Assembly: GCF_003999195.1 (NCBI RefSeq)
Contig: NZ_RJVR01000104.1
Coordinates: forward strand, 1-36,893
Reading direction: 5' to 3'
DNA from: Streptomyces soli
Lineage (GTDB): Bacteria > Actinomycetota > Actinomycetes > Streptomycetales > Streptomycetaceae
Length of the DNA stretch: 36,893 nt
Shown: piece by piece, positions 21,609 to 29,797 of the stretch
Layout: every line of letters begins with the position of its first letter
How positions within the stretch are numbered: position 1 is the first letter of the stretch
The notes under the pieces: model-generated
The model's database searches: none
Told to the model about the DNA's origin: nothing
The model's input: only the letters and a program-made list of their open reading frames with translations
Program-made: the position numbers and the translations under genes

Positions 21609-22676
21609 TCACGTGGCGGCGTGGTCGGCGGTCGTGGTGATGGTGGTGCGTTCTTGGTGTCGGCGCTCGTAGTCGAGTACCTGCCGGGCGAGGTCGGTGT
21701 CGGCCTCGCGCAGCCGGGTGCGGATCTCGTCGGCCTTCATGGAGTCGTAACCGGGCCAGGGTTCGTCCCCGCTCAGGTCCGCGATCTTGTTCAGGATCGT
21801 GGTACGGCCGGCATGGGCCCGCTCGTAGCCGTCGATGGTGGCCAGGTCGGCCTGGGACAGGTGCCGAAGTCGGTCAGTGACTTCGACGGCGGTCAGTTCG
21901 CCGTAGCCGGTAATCGGCAGCTGGTCCTCCGTGGCCGCGGCGCCTTTCACCTCGTCCCGCATCCGGGTCACGCCGGGCAGCCGCTCGATCGCACCTTCGA
22001 GCGTGCGTTCGGCCTGTTGCTCCCACTGTTCGGCTTGCCGCCCGCTTTCTTCGACCGTCTCCCGCAGGCGGCTCCAACCACCACGGACCGCCTCACCGGC
22101 CCCGGTGGAGCCGGCCTGCTCCGCACGGCGGCCGCCGTTCGCGGCGGCCACCACCGCCGCGGCCTGCTCTTGGAGGTTGTCGCCGAGCGTTTGGAGCAGT
22201 TCCTCGTCGTGGCGGCGGATGGAGCCGAGCAGGTCCGCGCCGGCGTCGTCGTCGGCCTCCTGGGCGATGCTTTCGCCGGCCCGGCAGGTAGCCACGGCCA
22301 AGGCGGTGATCGCGTACTCGTCCTCGGCGTTCTTCATCAGCTGGCGCTCCGCGGCCCTTCTCCGGCCCTGCAACAGGCCGGCCGGCACTGCCATGGCGAC
22401 GTCGAGGGGGAGCCGGGCAACCCGGGTGGCCTGCCCGGCGAGGTGACGAGCCCCCTCGAGGGCGTCCCGGAGCAGACCGTGGGGCCGCAGCTGGTGCAGG
22501 TGTTCGTCGATGCTGCTGGCGTGTTCCTCGGCGTCGGCGACGTGGCGCTCCAGGATCCGCCGGTAGCTCCCGGCGGGGGTGACCGCTATGTGAGCCTGGA
22601 ACTTCTCGACGACCGCAGCTTGGGCGTCGCGGGCGTCATGCAACGCCGGAATGACCAAATCCGTGGTGGTTGTCAT
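21609..22676 (-). CDS. DUF892/ferritin-like helical protein with tandem C-terminal repeats
   Basis: 355 aa from ATG 22676 with a strong AAGGAGGAG site. Residues 1-170 are helical and resemble the YciF/DUF892 stress-protein fold ([40 protein letters not shown]). The middle is a Gln/Glu-rich helical stretch. The C-terminus holds two related modules: [16 protein letters not shown] with [18 protein letters not shown], then [16 protein letters not shown] with [14 protein letters not shown] recall similar modules in mycobacterial lipid-droplet-type proteins (DUF8129-like), so the tail may bind lipid or membrane. The cellular role is unknown; DUF892 proteins are often induced by stress. Confidence 0.75.
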   Translation of the reverse strand: MTTTTDLVIPALHDARDAQAAVVEKFQAHIAVTPAGSYRRILERHVADAEEHASSIDEHLHQLRPHGLLRDALEGARHLAGQATRVARLPLDVAMAVPAGLLQGRRRAAERQLMKNAEDEYAITALAVATCRAGESIAQEADDDAGADLLGSIRRHDEELLQTLGDNLQEQAAAVVAAANGGRRAEQAGSTGAGEAVRGGWSRLRETVEESGRQAEQWEQQAERTLEGAIERLPGVTRMRDEVKGAAATEDQLPITGYGELTAVEVTDRLRHLSQADLATIDGYERAHAGRTTILNKIADLSGDEPWPGYDSMKADEIRTRLREADTDLARQVLDYERRHQERTTITTTADHAAT

Positions 22677-22935
22677 CGCGTACTCCTCCTTTTAATGGTC
22701 CAGTGAGAACGAAGCCGGCGGCGGGCCCGGCCGGGGAATGCCGTTCGACCAACTGCCGGCTGTGCCTCGCAGATGTGGCCTCGTGCCGGAGCCTGCTCGG
22801 CGAGCCCCTGACCGGCGCCGCCGTCTGTCTGAGCTCGGGCAGCCGCACCGACCTTGGTCGAGCTGCCCACCCGCCACCCCGGACGGGACTGCCGGCCGAC
22901 GGATACCGGGGCGCCTGCCCGAAGCTGGTTGACCG

Positions 22936-23118
22936 ATGCCCGGGGACGCGAGATTCATCTGCGTCGACCCCGCTGCGGGTTCCTTGCTTTTGCGCGAGCC
23001 GCGCTACCTGGTCACCGTTGGTGTGCCCGGTGAACGAGATAACCCCAACCACTTCGTTCGCCGAGTTCCTGGAGCCCAGCTGCTACCTGCACCGGCTGAA
23101 GATGAGGACAAAACTTGA
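22936..23118 (+). CDS. Possible 60-aa hypothetical protein
   Basis: ATG 22936 to TGA 23116-23118. The reading [20 protein letters not shown] then [20 protein letters not shown] has a natural residue mix, but the upstream ribosome binding site is weak (GAAGCTGG). Unrecognised, with no signal peptide. The rest of 22677-23302 contains no gene I can support; the leader of the secreted protein at 23303 must lie in its right part. Confidence 0.35.
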   Translation: MPGDARFICVDPAAGSLLLREPRYLVTVGVPGERDNPNHFVRRVPGAQLLPAPAEDEDKT

Positions 23119-23302
23119 CCGTGCACGGCCAAGTGTTTACGTCGTTGGTCTATGCGCGTCAACCGACGGCTCGTCACACTCCTTGCGGGTCCCCCCACTG
23201 CACAGCAAACCCACATCACGCGCACAGGCCCCTCGCCGGCGACCCTGCCGAGCCCGGCAGCCCCGGGTTGCCGGATCATCCCTACCCCCTGGGAGTCGCT
23301 CC

Positions 23303-24688
23303 GTGCCGAAGAAATGGTGGAAGTACCTGGCCGTGCTCGCAGCGGCCGTCCTCGCTGTCACCTTGTCCGTGACGGTCGGAAGCGCCGGTCCCCGTTATCA
23401 CTCCACGCCCGATGCCGAGGAACATGAAGAGGTGGTGGCCAAACCGGCGTCGCTCACCGGGAGTTGCGGTGTGGAGCGGTGGTCGGTGAAGACCGGCACC
23501 GACGCGGATGCCGGGCTGATCAATCTCCAGTCCACGACGGCGACGACGATTGCCTCGCTCACCGCGATCCCGGCGCCGGGCACGCTGCCGGCCAACAACC
23601 GGGTGAAGCCAACCGAGACCACGGTCTACCGGCTGTCGGCGACGCTGACGCAGTACAAGCTCGAAGCGGACTCCGACTACCACCTGGTCCTGGACGACAA
23701 GGCCGGCCACACGATGATCGCCGAGATTCCCGATCCGGCGTGCCTAGGCGCCGGCAGTCCGCTGCTGTCCAGCGTGCAGAAGGCGCGCGGCCAGTTCGAC
23801 GCGAAATACACGGCCACGGGCAGCTTCCAGACCGCGAATGTGCCCGTCACCGTCACCGGAGTGGGCTTCTTCGACTTCCAGCACGGCCAGACCGGGGTCG
23901 CCCCCAACGGCATCGAACTGCACAGCGTCCTTGACGTGCAGTTCGCAAGCGGCACCGGCGGCAGCGTCAGCGTCACGAATCCCGGCAGTCAGACCGGCAC
24001 CGCGGGCACAGCCGCCTCGCTGCCGATCTCCGCGACCGACACGGCCAGCGGCACACTCAGTTACACCGCGACCGGCCTGCCCCCCGGCCTGGCGATCAAC
24101 TCCGGCTCCGGCCTGATCTCGGGTACGCCCTCAACGGCCGGTACGTACAGCCCCACGGTCACCGCACACGACAGCACCGGCCCTTCCGGCAGCGCATCCT
24201 TCACCTGGACCATCAACCCCGCCGGCGCCTGCACGCCCGCCCAACTGCTGGGCAACCCCGGCTTCGAGACCGGCACCGCCGCACCCTGGACCTCGGGCTC
24301 CGGCGTCATCAGCAACAACACCTCCGAGCCCGCCCGTACGGGTAGTTGGGACGCCTGGCTGGACGGCTACGGCTCCACCCACACCGACACGCTCTCCCAG
24401 TCGGTGACCATCCCGGCCTCCTGCACCACCGCGAACTTCAGCTTCTACCTGCACATCGACACCGCGGAGACCACGACCGGCACGGCCTACGACAAGCTCA
24501 CCGTCCAGGCCGGCTCCACCACCCTGGCCACGTACTCCAACCTCAACAAGAACACCGGCTACGCGCAGAAATCCTTCAGCCTGTCCTCATACGCCGGCCA
24601 GACCGTCACCCTGAAGTTCACCGGCACCGAAGACTCCACCCTCCAGACCTCGTTCGCAATCGACGACACCGCAGTCAACATCTCCTGA
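23303..24688 (+). CDS. Secreted Ig-like / carbohydrate-binding-like protein
   Basis: 461 aa from GTG 23303; a much longer open frame to 22670 is Arg/Pro noise before this point. Signal peptide: [20 protein letters not shown] to VGSAG. An N-terminal beta-rich domain follows (about 50-210, ending [17 protein letters not shown], a common Streptomyces exoprotein pattern). Next is a putative Ig (He_PIG) domain, about 215-305 ([20 protein letters not shown] then [16 protein letters not shown]). The C-terminal jellyroll-like domain, about 315-461 ([20 protein letters not shown]), resembles carbohydrate-binding modules. No enzyme domain is seen. Probable role: extracellular binding of polymers or surfaces. 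It starts the exoprotein group. Confidence 0.85.
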   Translation: MPKKWWKYLAVLAAAVLAVTLSVTVGSAGPRYHSTPDAEEHEEVVAKPASLTGSCGVERWSVKTGTDADAGLINLQSTTATTIASLTAIPAPGTLPANNRVKPTETTVYRLSATLTQYKLEADSDYHLVLDDKAGHTMIAEIPDPACLGAGSPLLSSVQKARGQFDAKYTATGSFQTANVPVTVTGVGFFDFQHGQTGVAPNGIELHSVLDVQFASGTGGSVSVTNPGSQTGTAGTAASLPISATDTASGTLSYTATGLPPGLAINSGSGLISGTPSTAGTYSPTVTAHDSTGPSGSASFTWTINPAGACTPAQLLGNPGFETGTAAPWTSGSGVISNNTSEPARTGSWDAWLDGYGSTHTDTLSQSVTIPASCTTANFSFYLHIDTAETTTGTAYDKLTVQAGSTTLATYSNLNKNTGYAQKSFSLSSYAGQTVTLKFTGTEDSTLQTSFAIDDTAVNIS

Positions 24689-24691
24689 AAC

Positions 24692-24734
24692 GAGTGGTCT
24701 CCCGCCCCGCACCGGGACGGGAGACCAACCACTC
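24692..24734 (+). terminator. Imperfect hairpin after the secreted-protein gene
   Basis: GAGTGGTCTCCCGCCCC pairs, with a small bulge, with GGGACGGGAGACCAACCACTC, 4 nt beyond the stop. This is a GC-rich terminator typical of Streptomyces. The following bases, 24735-25073, contain no gene I can support. Confidence 0.75.
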
Positions 24735-25073
24735 CTGTTCCCCAGTCACCACTCGCACCCGAACCGTCACGGTGGACCGGCACCACCAATGCCCGCGCCC
24801 TTCAACCCGGAACGGCCACCTTCCGCTCTGCCTGCACCGGCCACCGCTTCGCCCCCCGCACCCGGCTCTGGCAACTGGGCATCCACATCCCGCGCTGAGC
24901 GAGGACGCGGTTTGGCCCCGTGTGGAGAACGCGGCGCCTAACCGGTGGGAATGCCCGTCACGGGCGCCTCGTACAGTAAGCAGGTCCCGAGCGGCAGTGC
25001 ACCGGTTTCAGCACGCCGGCGTCGGCTTCCTGGCGTCCAGCGCCAGTGCTACGAGCTCGTTCCTCATGGCCCT

Positions 25074-25106
25074 GGGCCGGTCGCGCTCAAGGAGCGCGAC
25101 CGGCCC
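25074..25106. terminator. Perfect 15-bp inverted repeat with AAG loop
   Basis: GGGCCGGTCGCGCTC (25074-25088) and GAGCGCGACCGGCCC (25092-25106) form a very stable hairpin 63 bp before the next gene. No recognisable gene ends just before it on either strand, so it may be the last trace of a lost gene. Strand is not determined. Confidence 0.65.
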
Positions 25107-25168
25107 GACCGCTCGTGCGGCTACCAGCAGCCTCCGCCGGTCACGAACCGCTCGCTAGGCTTCGACGT

Positions 25169-25486
25169 ATGGTCGAACACGCCGACGAGCCGGTGAGGGT
25201 CATCTACCGCCCGGGGGATCCGCAGAGTTCGCAGCTGCGCGTCCGCAGCGGGACACAAATTGTGGTCACGCTGCACGGCTCGCCTGCATATGGGTGGACT
25301 CCGGTCGAGGTCGCGGCAGGACCGTTGACGGTGGTCGAGGCGGGGGCGGGGGAGGGGACCACGACGGTCACCGTGTGCGCGACGAGTCCGGGAGAGGGCG
25401 AGCTGCGCTCGACGTCGACCTTCGCAGGGGACCGGTTCGGTCCGCAGAGCCGGCTGTGGCGGCTGCTGGTGCACGTCGATCCGTGA
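25169..25486 (+). CDS. Small chagasin-like beta-sandwich protein
   Basis: 105 aa from ATG 25169. It has no signal peptide. The central pattern VRSGTQIVVTLHGSPAYGWT then PVEVAAGPLTVVEAGAGEGT and PGEGELRSTSTFAGD closely parallels the lipoprotein encoded convergently 3 bp away (VHVGTRIVVTLQSMSNYRWA). Both resemble Ig-fold chagasin-type (I42) protease inhibitors in strand order (GxxIVVTL, Y-x-W, PGxAxL), but the inhibitor loops are not conserved enough to claim activity. An upstream in-frame extension to 25046 crosses a strong hairpin and is unlikely. Confidence 0.65.
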   Translation: MVEHADEPVRVIYRPGDPQSSQLRVRSGTQIVVTLHGSPAYGWTPVEVAAGPLTVVEAGAGEGTTTVTVCATSPGEGELRSTSTFAGDRFGPQSRLWRLLVHVDP

Positions 25487-25489
25487 CGG

Positions 25490-25969
25490 TCAGCGGACGA
25501 CCGTGAGTGTCAACTGCCAGGCCCGGGAGGGCGGCCCGTTCGGGTCGGGGGTGTAGGTGTCGGCGGAGGTGAGGGTGGCTGTGCCCGGAGCCTCGGCCTG
25601 GGCTGTGGCGGCCCGGGTGCCGTCGGTCGTCACGCTGTTGTCCAGCACAGCGACCAGAGCTGGGGCGGAGCTGGTGACCGGCGCCCACCGGTAGTTGGAC
25701 ATCGACTGCAGGGTGACCACGATCCGTGTGCCGACGTGCACGCACGAGCTGCGCAGGGGGTTGTCCGCTACAGGGTGGAGCACCTGGACGGTGCCGCTCA
25801 GGCACAGACGAGTACTGCCGGGCGTCGCGGTGGCTGAACCGCCAGAGGGCGTTGGACCCGACGGCACCGAACTTGACGCCTGGGTGGCGGTACCGGTGCC
25901 GCAGGCGGCCAGGGCGGCCAGGGCGATGGCAGCCGGCAGTCGGATGGCGGTTCGGCGATGTTGCTTCAT
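25490..25969 (-). CDS. Lipoprotein with chagasin-like domain
   Basis: 159 aa from ATG 25969 (GGGGGCA upstream); an open extension to 26086 is basic and Arg-rich, and lacks the signal. Lipoprotein signal: MKQHRRTAIRLPAAIALAAL then lipobox LAAC, so it is anchored outside the cytoplasmic membrane. A Ser/Thr/Pro linker follows, then one beta-sandwich domain (VHVGTRIVVTLQSMSNYRWA, then APGTATLTSADTYTPDPNGP) ending in QLTLTVVR. It is tail to tail with its cytoplasmic-looking homologue at 25169-25486. A protease-inhibitor role is only suggested by fold resemblance. Confidence 0.8.
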   Translation of the reverse strand: MKQHRRTAIRLPAAIALAALAACGTGTATQASSSVPSGPTPSGGSATATPGSTRLCLSGTVQVLHPVADNPLRSSCVHVGTRIVVTLQSMSNYRWAPVTSSAPALVAVLDNSVTTDGTRAATAQAEAPGTATLTSADTYTPDPNGPPSRAWQLTLTVVR

Positions 25970-26083
25970 CACTGCCCCCAGACGGAGTGCGCGGGTACGG
26001 CGGAACGTTGGACGCCGATGCGCCCGCTTGGGTTCCCGGGTGCGGGACGCGTGAGCGCTCGCACGCCACCGGTAGGTCATTGG

Positions 26084-26106
26084 CACAGGGATAACCCTGT
26101 GTTTTT
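26084..26106 (+). terminator. Short hairpin followed by five T
   Basis: CACAGGG-ATAA-CCCTGTG then TTTTT. This is a classical Rho-independent form on the plus strand, although no plus-strand gene obviously ends here. It insulates the promoter region of the next secreted-protein gene. Confidence 0.65.
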
Positions 26107-26288
26107 ACTGTCGTTTGACTGTGCATCGTAAATTCCTGATTGCCTCCCCCTTAGTAATCGCAATCCGTCTTGTTCCGTGACATGTCCCGTGCAAGCATCG
26201 CGACTCGCGAACACGCGTGCAATTGGCGTGAACGTCCTTCACCGCCCCGCAAGCCGGGCCTATCTCCGGCTGCACGAAAGGATGTTCA
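26107..26288 (+). promoter_or_regulatory. AT-rich promoter and leader region of the 796-aa secreted protein
   Basis: Bases 26100-26180 are unusually AT-rich for this window and contain TTGACT at 26115-26120, a possible -35 box; I cannot fix the -10. A small stem, AGCCGG/CCGGCT, sits about 20 nt before the ribosome binding site AAAGGA. No known riboswitch is recognised. The remaining gap from 25970 to 26083 shows no gene. Confidence 0.35.
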
Positions 26289-28679
26289 ATGTCACGCTCC
26301 CGACTCAGACGCACCCGGATAGCCGCCGTCGCGGTCCTGATTGCCTCCCTCCCCGCCGCCTGGCTCACCGCCCCCGCAGCCCAAGCGGCCGCCCCGGCGC
26401 CGGACGCGGCCCACGCCGTGCACCGCTCCGCGGACACCGGCCCCGCCGTACGACACGACACCTCCAAGCCGCTGCGCACCCTGGCGGCAGCCGCCGCGCA
26501 CGGCCCCCACGGCCACCACAAGAAAAAGGAACAGGACGACGGCGAGGAGAGGCTGCCGCACCCGCCGGCCTCCCCGATCCCGGACCCCGTCGTGCAGTCC
26601 AGCCCCGGCGGCCCGTCCGCGCCCTCCACCGGCACGAACTTCGAGGGCATCGGCTCCGGCAACTACTCCATCACCGGGGTACCGCCGGACCCGAACGCCG
26701 CCGTCGGCACCAGCCAGATCGTCGAGACCGTCAACACCGCCTACGCCGTGTACTCCAAGACCGGCACCACCCTCCTGGCCCCGACCAACACCAGCACGCT
26801 GTGGTCCGGGTTCGGCGGCTCCTGCCAGACCACCAACGACGGTGACGCCGTCGTCCGCTGGGACACCCTGGCCAGCCGCTGGGTGGTCACCCAGTTCGCC
26901 AACGTCTCCTCGGCCTCGGGCCCGTACTACGAGTGCATGGCCGTCTCCACCAGCGCCGACGCCACCGGCAGCTACAACCGGTACGCCTACCAGTTCTCCA
27001 GCTTCCCGGACTACCCGAAGCTGTCGGTGTGGCCGGACGCGTACTACATCACCTACAACATGTTCACGGCCGCGGGTACCTTCCTGAACGCCGAAGTGTG
27101 CGCGATGAACCGGGCGAACATGCTGACCGGCGCCGCCGCCACGCAGCAGTGCTTCACCACCTCCTCGTCCTACGGCGGCCTGCTCGGCTCGGACCTGGAC
27201 GGCTCCACCGCCCCACCCTCCGGCGAGCCGGAGCTGCTGGTGAGCTTGGGCACCACCAGTACGACGCTGGCCTACTGGAAATTCCACGTCGACTGGACCA
27301 CCACAGCCAACTCCACCTTCACCGGCCCCACAGCACTGACCGTGGCCAGCTACACCACAGCCTGCGGAACCACCGGCACCTGCATCCCACAAACCGGCAC
27401 CACTCAACAACTCGACTCGCTGTCGGACCGGACCATGTTCCGGCTGGCATACCGCAACTTCGGTGACCACGAATCCCTGGTCGTCAACCACGCCGTCACC
27501 GCCGGGACTTCGGTGGGCGTGCGGTGGTACGAGCTGCGGCTGTCCGGCGGCAACCCGACCGTCTACCAGCAGGGCACCTACGCCCCGGACTCCACGTACC
27601 GCTGGATGGGCTCGATCGCCCAGGACAAGGTCGGCAACACCGCCCTCGGCTACTCCCAGTCCTCCTCCTCGGTACACCCGGGGATCCGGGTCACCGGGCG
27701 GCTGGCCGGCGACACCCTCGGCACGATGACGCAGGGCGAGACCACACTCATCACCGGCGGCGGATCCCAGACCAGCTACAGCCGCTGGGGCGACTACACC
27801 TCGATGGCCATCGACCCGTCGGACAACTGCACCTTCTGGTACACCAACGAGTACATCCCGGCCAACGGCAACTTCAACTGGCACACCAGGCTGGCCGCGT
27901 TCACCCTGCCCAACTGCGCCTCCACCGCGACGAACGACTTCTCGGTGGCGGTCAGCCCGACATCATCGAGCGTCACGGCCGGGTCGTCGGCGACCACTAC
28001 CGTGTCCACCGCGGTGACCGCCGGCTCCGCGCAGTCGGTGAGCCTGTCCGCCACCGGCCTGCCCACCGGCGCAACCGCCACCTTCAACCCGACATCGGTC
28101 ACCGCGGGCAGCTCCTCCACGCTGACGGTCGCCACGTCCTCGTCCACCCCGGCGGGCACCTACAACATCACGGTGACCGGCACCGGCGCCTCCGCCACCC
28201 ACACCGCGACCTACAGCCTCACGGTCACCTCAACCTCAGGCGGCGGGATCACCAACGGCAGCTTCGAGACGGGCAGCCTGTCCGGCTGGACGTCAGCCGG
28301 CACCACCTCGGTGGTCAATACCGGCGCGCACACCGGTACGTACGCCGCACGGGCCGGCAGCACCTCGCCGACCAACGGCGACTCCTCGGTGGCCCAGACC
28401 TTCACCGCCCCCACCGGCACCAGCACGCTGTCCTTCTACTACAACCTGACCTGCCCGGACACGATCACCTACGACTGGGCGACAGCCACACTCAAGGACA
28501 ACACCAGCGGCACGACCACCACCGTGCTGGCCAAGACCTGCGTGTCCTCCTCCGGCTGGCTCCAGAAGACCGCATCGGTCACCGCGGGCCACAGCTACAC
28601 GCTCACCCTGATCAGCCACGACGACAACTACACCGGCGACGCCACCTACACCCGCTACGACGACGTGACCCTGTCCTGA
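26289..28679 (+). CDS. Large secreted beta-propeller-like protein with Ig-like and C-terminal binding domains
   Basis: 796 aa from ATG 26289 (AAAGGA upstream). Sec signal peptide: SRLRRTRIAAVAVLIASLPA to AAQA. A His/Lys-rich linker near 75-90 (HGPHGHHKKKEQDD) may bind metal or polyanions. The main domain, about 115-550, begins GVPPDPNAAVGTSQIVETVN then AYAVYSKTG, a pattern seen in secreted propeller-type proteins of soil bacteria. An Ig-like domain follows at 555-650 (SVAVSPTSSSVTAGSSATTT). The C-terminus, 655-796, is a jellyroll-like domain (ITNGSFETGSLSGWTSAGTT), related in form to the end of the protein at 23303. No catalytic motif is seen. Probably an extracellular binding protein. Confidence 0.82.
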   Translation: MSRSRLRRTRIAAVAVLIASLPAAWLTAPAAQAAAPAPDAAHAVHRSADTGPAVRHDTSKPLRTLAAAAAHGPHGHHKKKEQDDGEERLPHPPASPIPDPVVQSSPGGPSAPSTGTNFEGIGSGNYSITGVPPDPNAAVGTSQIVETVNTAYAVYSKTGTTLLAPTNTSTLWSGFGGSCQTTNDGDAVVRWDTLASRWVVTQFANVSSASGPYYECMAVSTSADATGSYNRYAYQFSSFPDYPKLSVWPDAYYITYNMFTAAGTFLNAEVCAMNRANMLTGAAATQQCFTTSSSYGGLLGSDLDGSTAPPSGEPELLVSLGTTSTTLAYWKFHVDWTTTANSTFTGPTALTVASYTTACGTTGTCIPQTGTTQQLDSLSDRTMFRLAYRNFGDHESLVVNHAVTAGTSVGVRWYELRLSGGNPTVYQQGTYAPDSTYRWMGSIAQDKVGNTALGYSQSSSSVHPGIRVTGRLAGDTLGTMTQGETTLITGGGSQTSYSRWGDYTSMAIDPSDNCTFWYTNEYIPANGNFNWHTRLAAFTLPNCASTATNDFSVAVSPTSSSVTAGSSATTTVSTAVTAGSAQSVSLSATGLPTGATATFNPTSVTAGSSSTLTVATSSSTPAGTYNITVTGTGASATHTATYSLTVTSTSGGGITNGSFETGSLSGWTSAGTTSVVNTGAHTGTYAARAGSTSPTNGDSSVAQTFTAPTGTSTLSFYYNLTCPDTITYDWATATLKDNTSGTTTTVLAKTCVSSSGWLQKTASVTAGHSYTLTLISHDDNYTGDATYTRYDDVTLS

Positions 28680-28711
28680 CCGACATCCGGTCCTGAGCCA
28701 CGACGTCCCAT

Positions 28712-28746
28712 GGGCGGACCGCCCGCGCGCAACGGGCGGTCCGCCC
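28712..28746 (+). terminator. Perfect 14-bp GC-rich hairpin
   Basis: GGGCGGACCGCCCG pairs exactly with CGGGCGGTCCGCCC, loop CGCGCAA, 33 bp after the stop of the secreted protein. It is the likely terminator of that gene. Confidence 0.8.
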
Positions 28747-29137
28747 CCTCCCATCCCACACGCCGGCACCCCATGGCGTTCCTCCCACCCGGGCCACGAG
28801 CCCGTCCAGGACAAGGGGTCAAGGTCAGGCGGCGCCTGAATCGGCGGACCGTGGAGGGTATGGGGCTCTCAGATCGGCGAGCAGGAAGCGGCGATGGAGC
28901 GGGACGGCTCGAGTCCTGCTTCTCTGGCCGTGGGCCGCACAGCCGTGCGGCGACCCGTACGGACGCCGGCTCGGGCGCGTAGCGTGCCAGGATCGGCTCC
29001 ACGTCGGCTGCTGGTCGACCGCGTAGTAGCGCTGCCCACGAGCCGATCGGCGACGATCAACCGACGTATCGCCCTGGCGAGCTGGCTGCCGGGGTTTCTC
29101 CGCGCGTGATCAGTAGCGGCTGAGCTGGGTCGGCAGT
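28747..29137. other. No confident gene between terminator and lipoprotein gene
   Basis: Short open frames on both strands (for example 28894-29109 plus, 28655-29002 minus) are Arg/Ser/Pro-rich, overlap one another and lack ribosome binding sites. On the minus strand RTGRRTAVRPTAREAGLEPS and similar strings look like shadow. I see no RNA gene or repeat here. Confidence 0.35.
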
Positions 29138-29680
29138 CTACTTAGGTCCGTAGATGGTGACGTCGGTCAGGCTCGCCACGCGCTGCGACAACTGGTGGGC
29201 CGTGACGCCGGTCCGGGTGAGCGAGAAGGTCAGGTCCCTCTTGCCGGGCAGCATCTTGTCGGGGGGGAGTTTCACCGTTCCGGTGGGGGAGCTGATCGGC
29301 AGGTCCAGGCCGTGCGAGCCGGAGGCGCCCAGCTGCACACGCAGCCGGTACCCGGACGAGGCGTCGAAGTGCAGTCCCGTGACCGCGTAGCCGATGGTGG
29401 CGGGCAGGGTGATGGTCTGGCCGGACCGCAGTGTGGTGATGCGTACGACCGCAGTGGAACCGGACGGGGAAGGGCTCGCCGTGCCCGACTCGCTGCTGGG
29501 CGGCGGCGTGGTGGCCGAGCTCGCGCGGCCTGTTGGGGCCGCGCTCGTGGACGCCGGGCCGGAGGGGCCGGCCGATGTCCGGTGCCCGGATGAGCAGCCG
29601 GTGAGGAACAGGGCGGCAGCCGCGACGAGGACGGCCGCGGCCGGCGGCAGTGGCAGGCGGGTGCGAGGGCGGGCAGGCAT
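29138..29680 (-). CDS. Lipoprotein of unknown function
   Basis: 180 aa from ATG 29680 behind GAGGAGG. Lipoprotein signal: RLPLPPAAAVLVAAAALFLT then lipobox LTGC at about residue 29. A Ser/Thr/Pro-rich linker, about 30-75, leads to one beta-rich domain (ITTLRSGQTITLPATIGYAV to LTDVTIYGPK). I do not recognise the domain. It follows the large secreted protein at 29798-32323 on the same strand after 117 bp, so the two could be co-transcribed unless the palindrome between them terminates the message. Anchored outside the membrane. Confidence 0.75.
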   Translation of the reverse strand: MPARPRTRLPLPPAAAVLVAAAALFLTGCSSGHRTSAGPSGPASTSAAPTGRASSATTPPPSSESGTASPSPSGSTAVVRITTLRSGQTITLPATIGYAVTGLHFDASSGYRLRVQLGASGSHGLDLPISSPTGTVKLPPDKMLPGKRDLTFSLTRTGVTAHQLSQRVASLTDVTIYGPK

Positions 29681-29696
29681 GGTGATCCTCCTCGGC

Positions 29697-29728
29697 CCGG
29701 CCTGTGGGGGGCCGGACCACCGGTGGTC
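29697..29728. promoter_or_regulatory. Hairpin and 14-bp palindrome between the secreted-protein and lipoprotein genes
   Basis: CCGGCC/GGCCGG (29697-29702 and 29710-29715) forms a short stem. It abuts the perfect palindrome GACCACCGGTGGTC (29715-29728). Together they could terminate the upstream transcript or bind a regulator of the lipoprotein gene. Confidence 0.4.
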
Positions 29729-29797
29729 TTGTGGGTTCGACGTGGGGGCGGTGCCCGGCGTTCCGTGGCCGATACCGCCCTCACGTCGAAGGATGGG

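Noticed and set aside
22670..23302. N-terminal extension of the 461-aa secreted protein
   Set aside because: The frame is open but noise-like; the signal peptide begins at GTG 23303.
26084..26101. I-SceI-like homing site (CAGGGATAA core)
   Set aside because: Only a short core matches; the sequence is explained as a hairpin with a T-tract.
26107..26288. Riboswitch in the long leader of the 796-aa protein
   Set aside because: No conserved core of c-di-AMP, cobalamin or other known classes could be aligned by eye.
26292..27884. 530-codon minus-strand frame over the 796-aa secreted protein
   Set aside because: Gly/Val/Arg-rich low-complexity shadow; the plus strand has a signal peptide, ribosome binding site and terminator.
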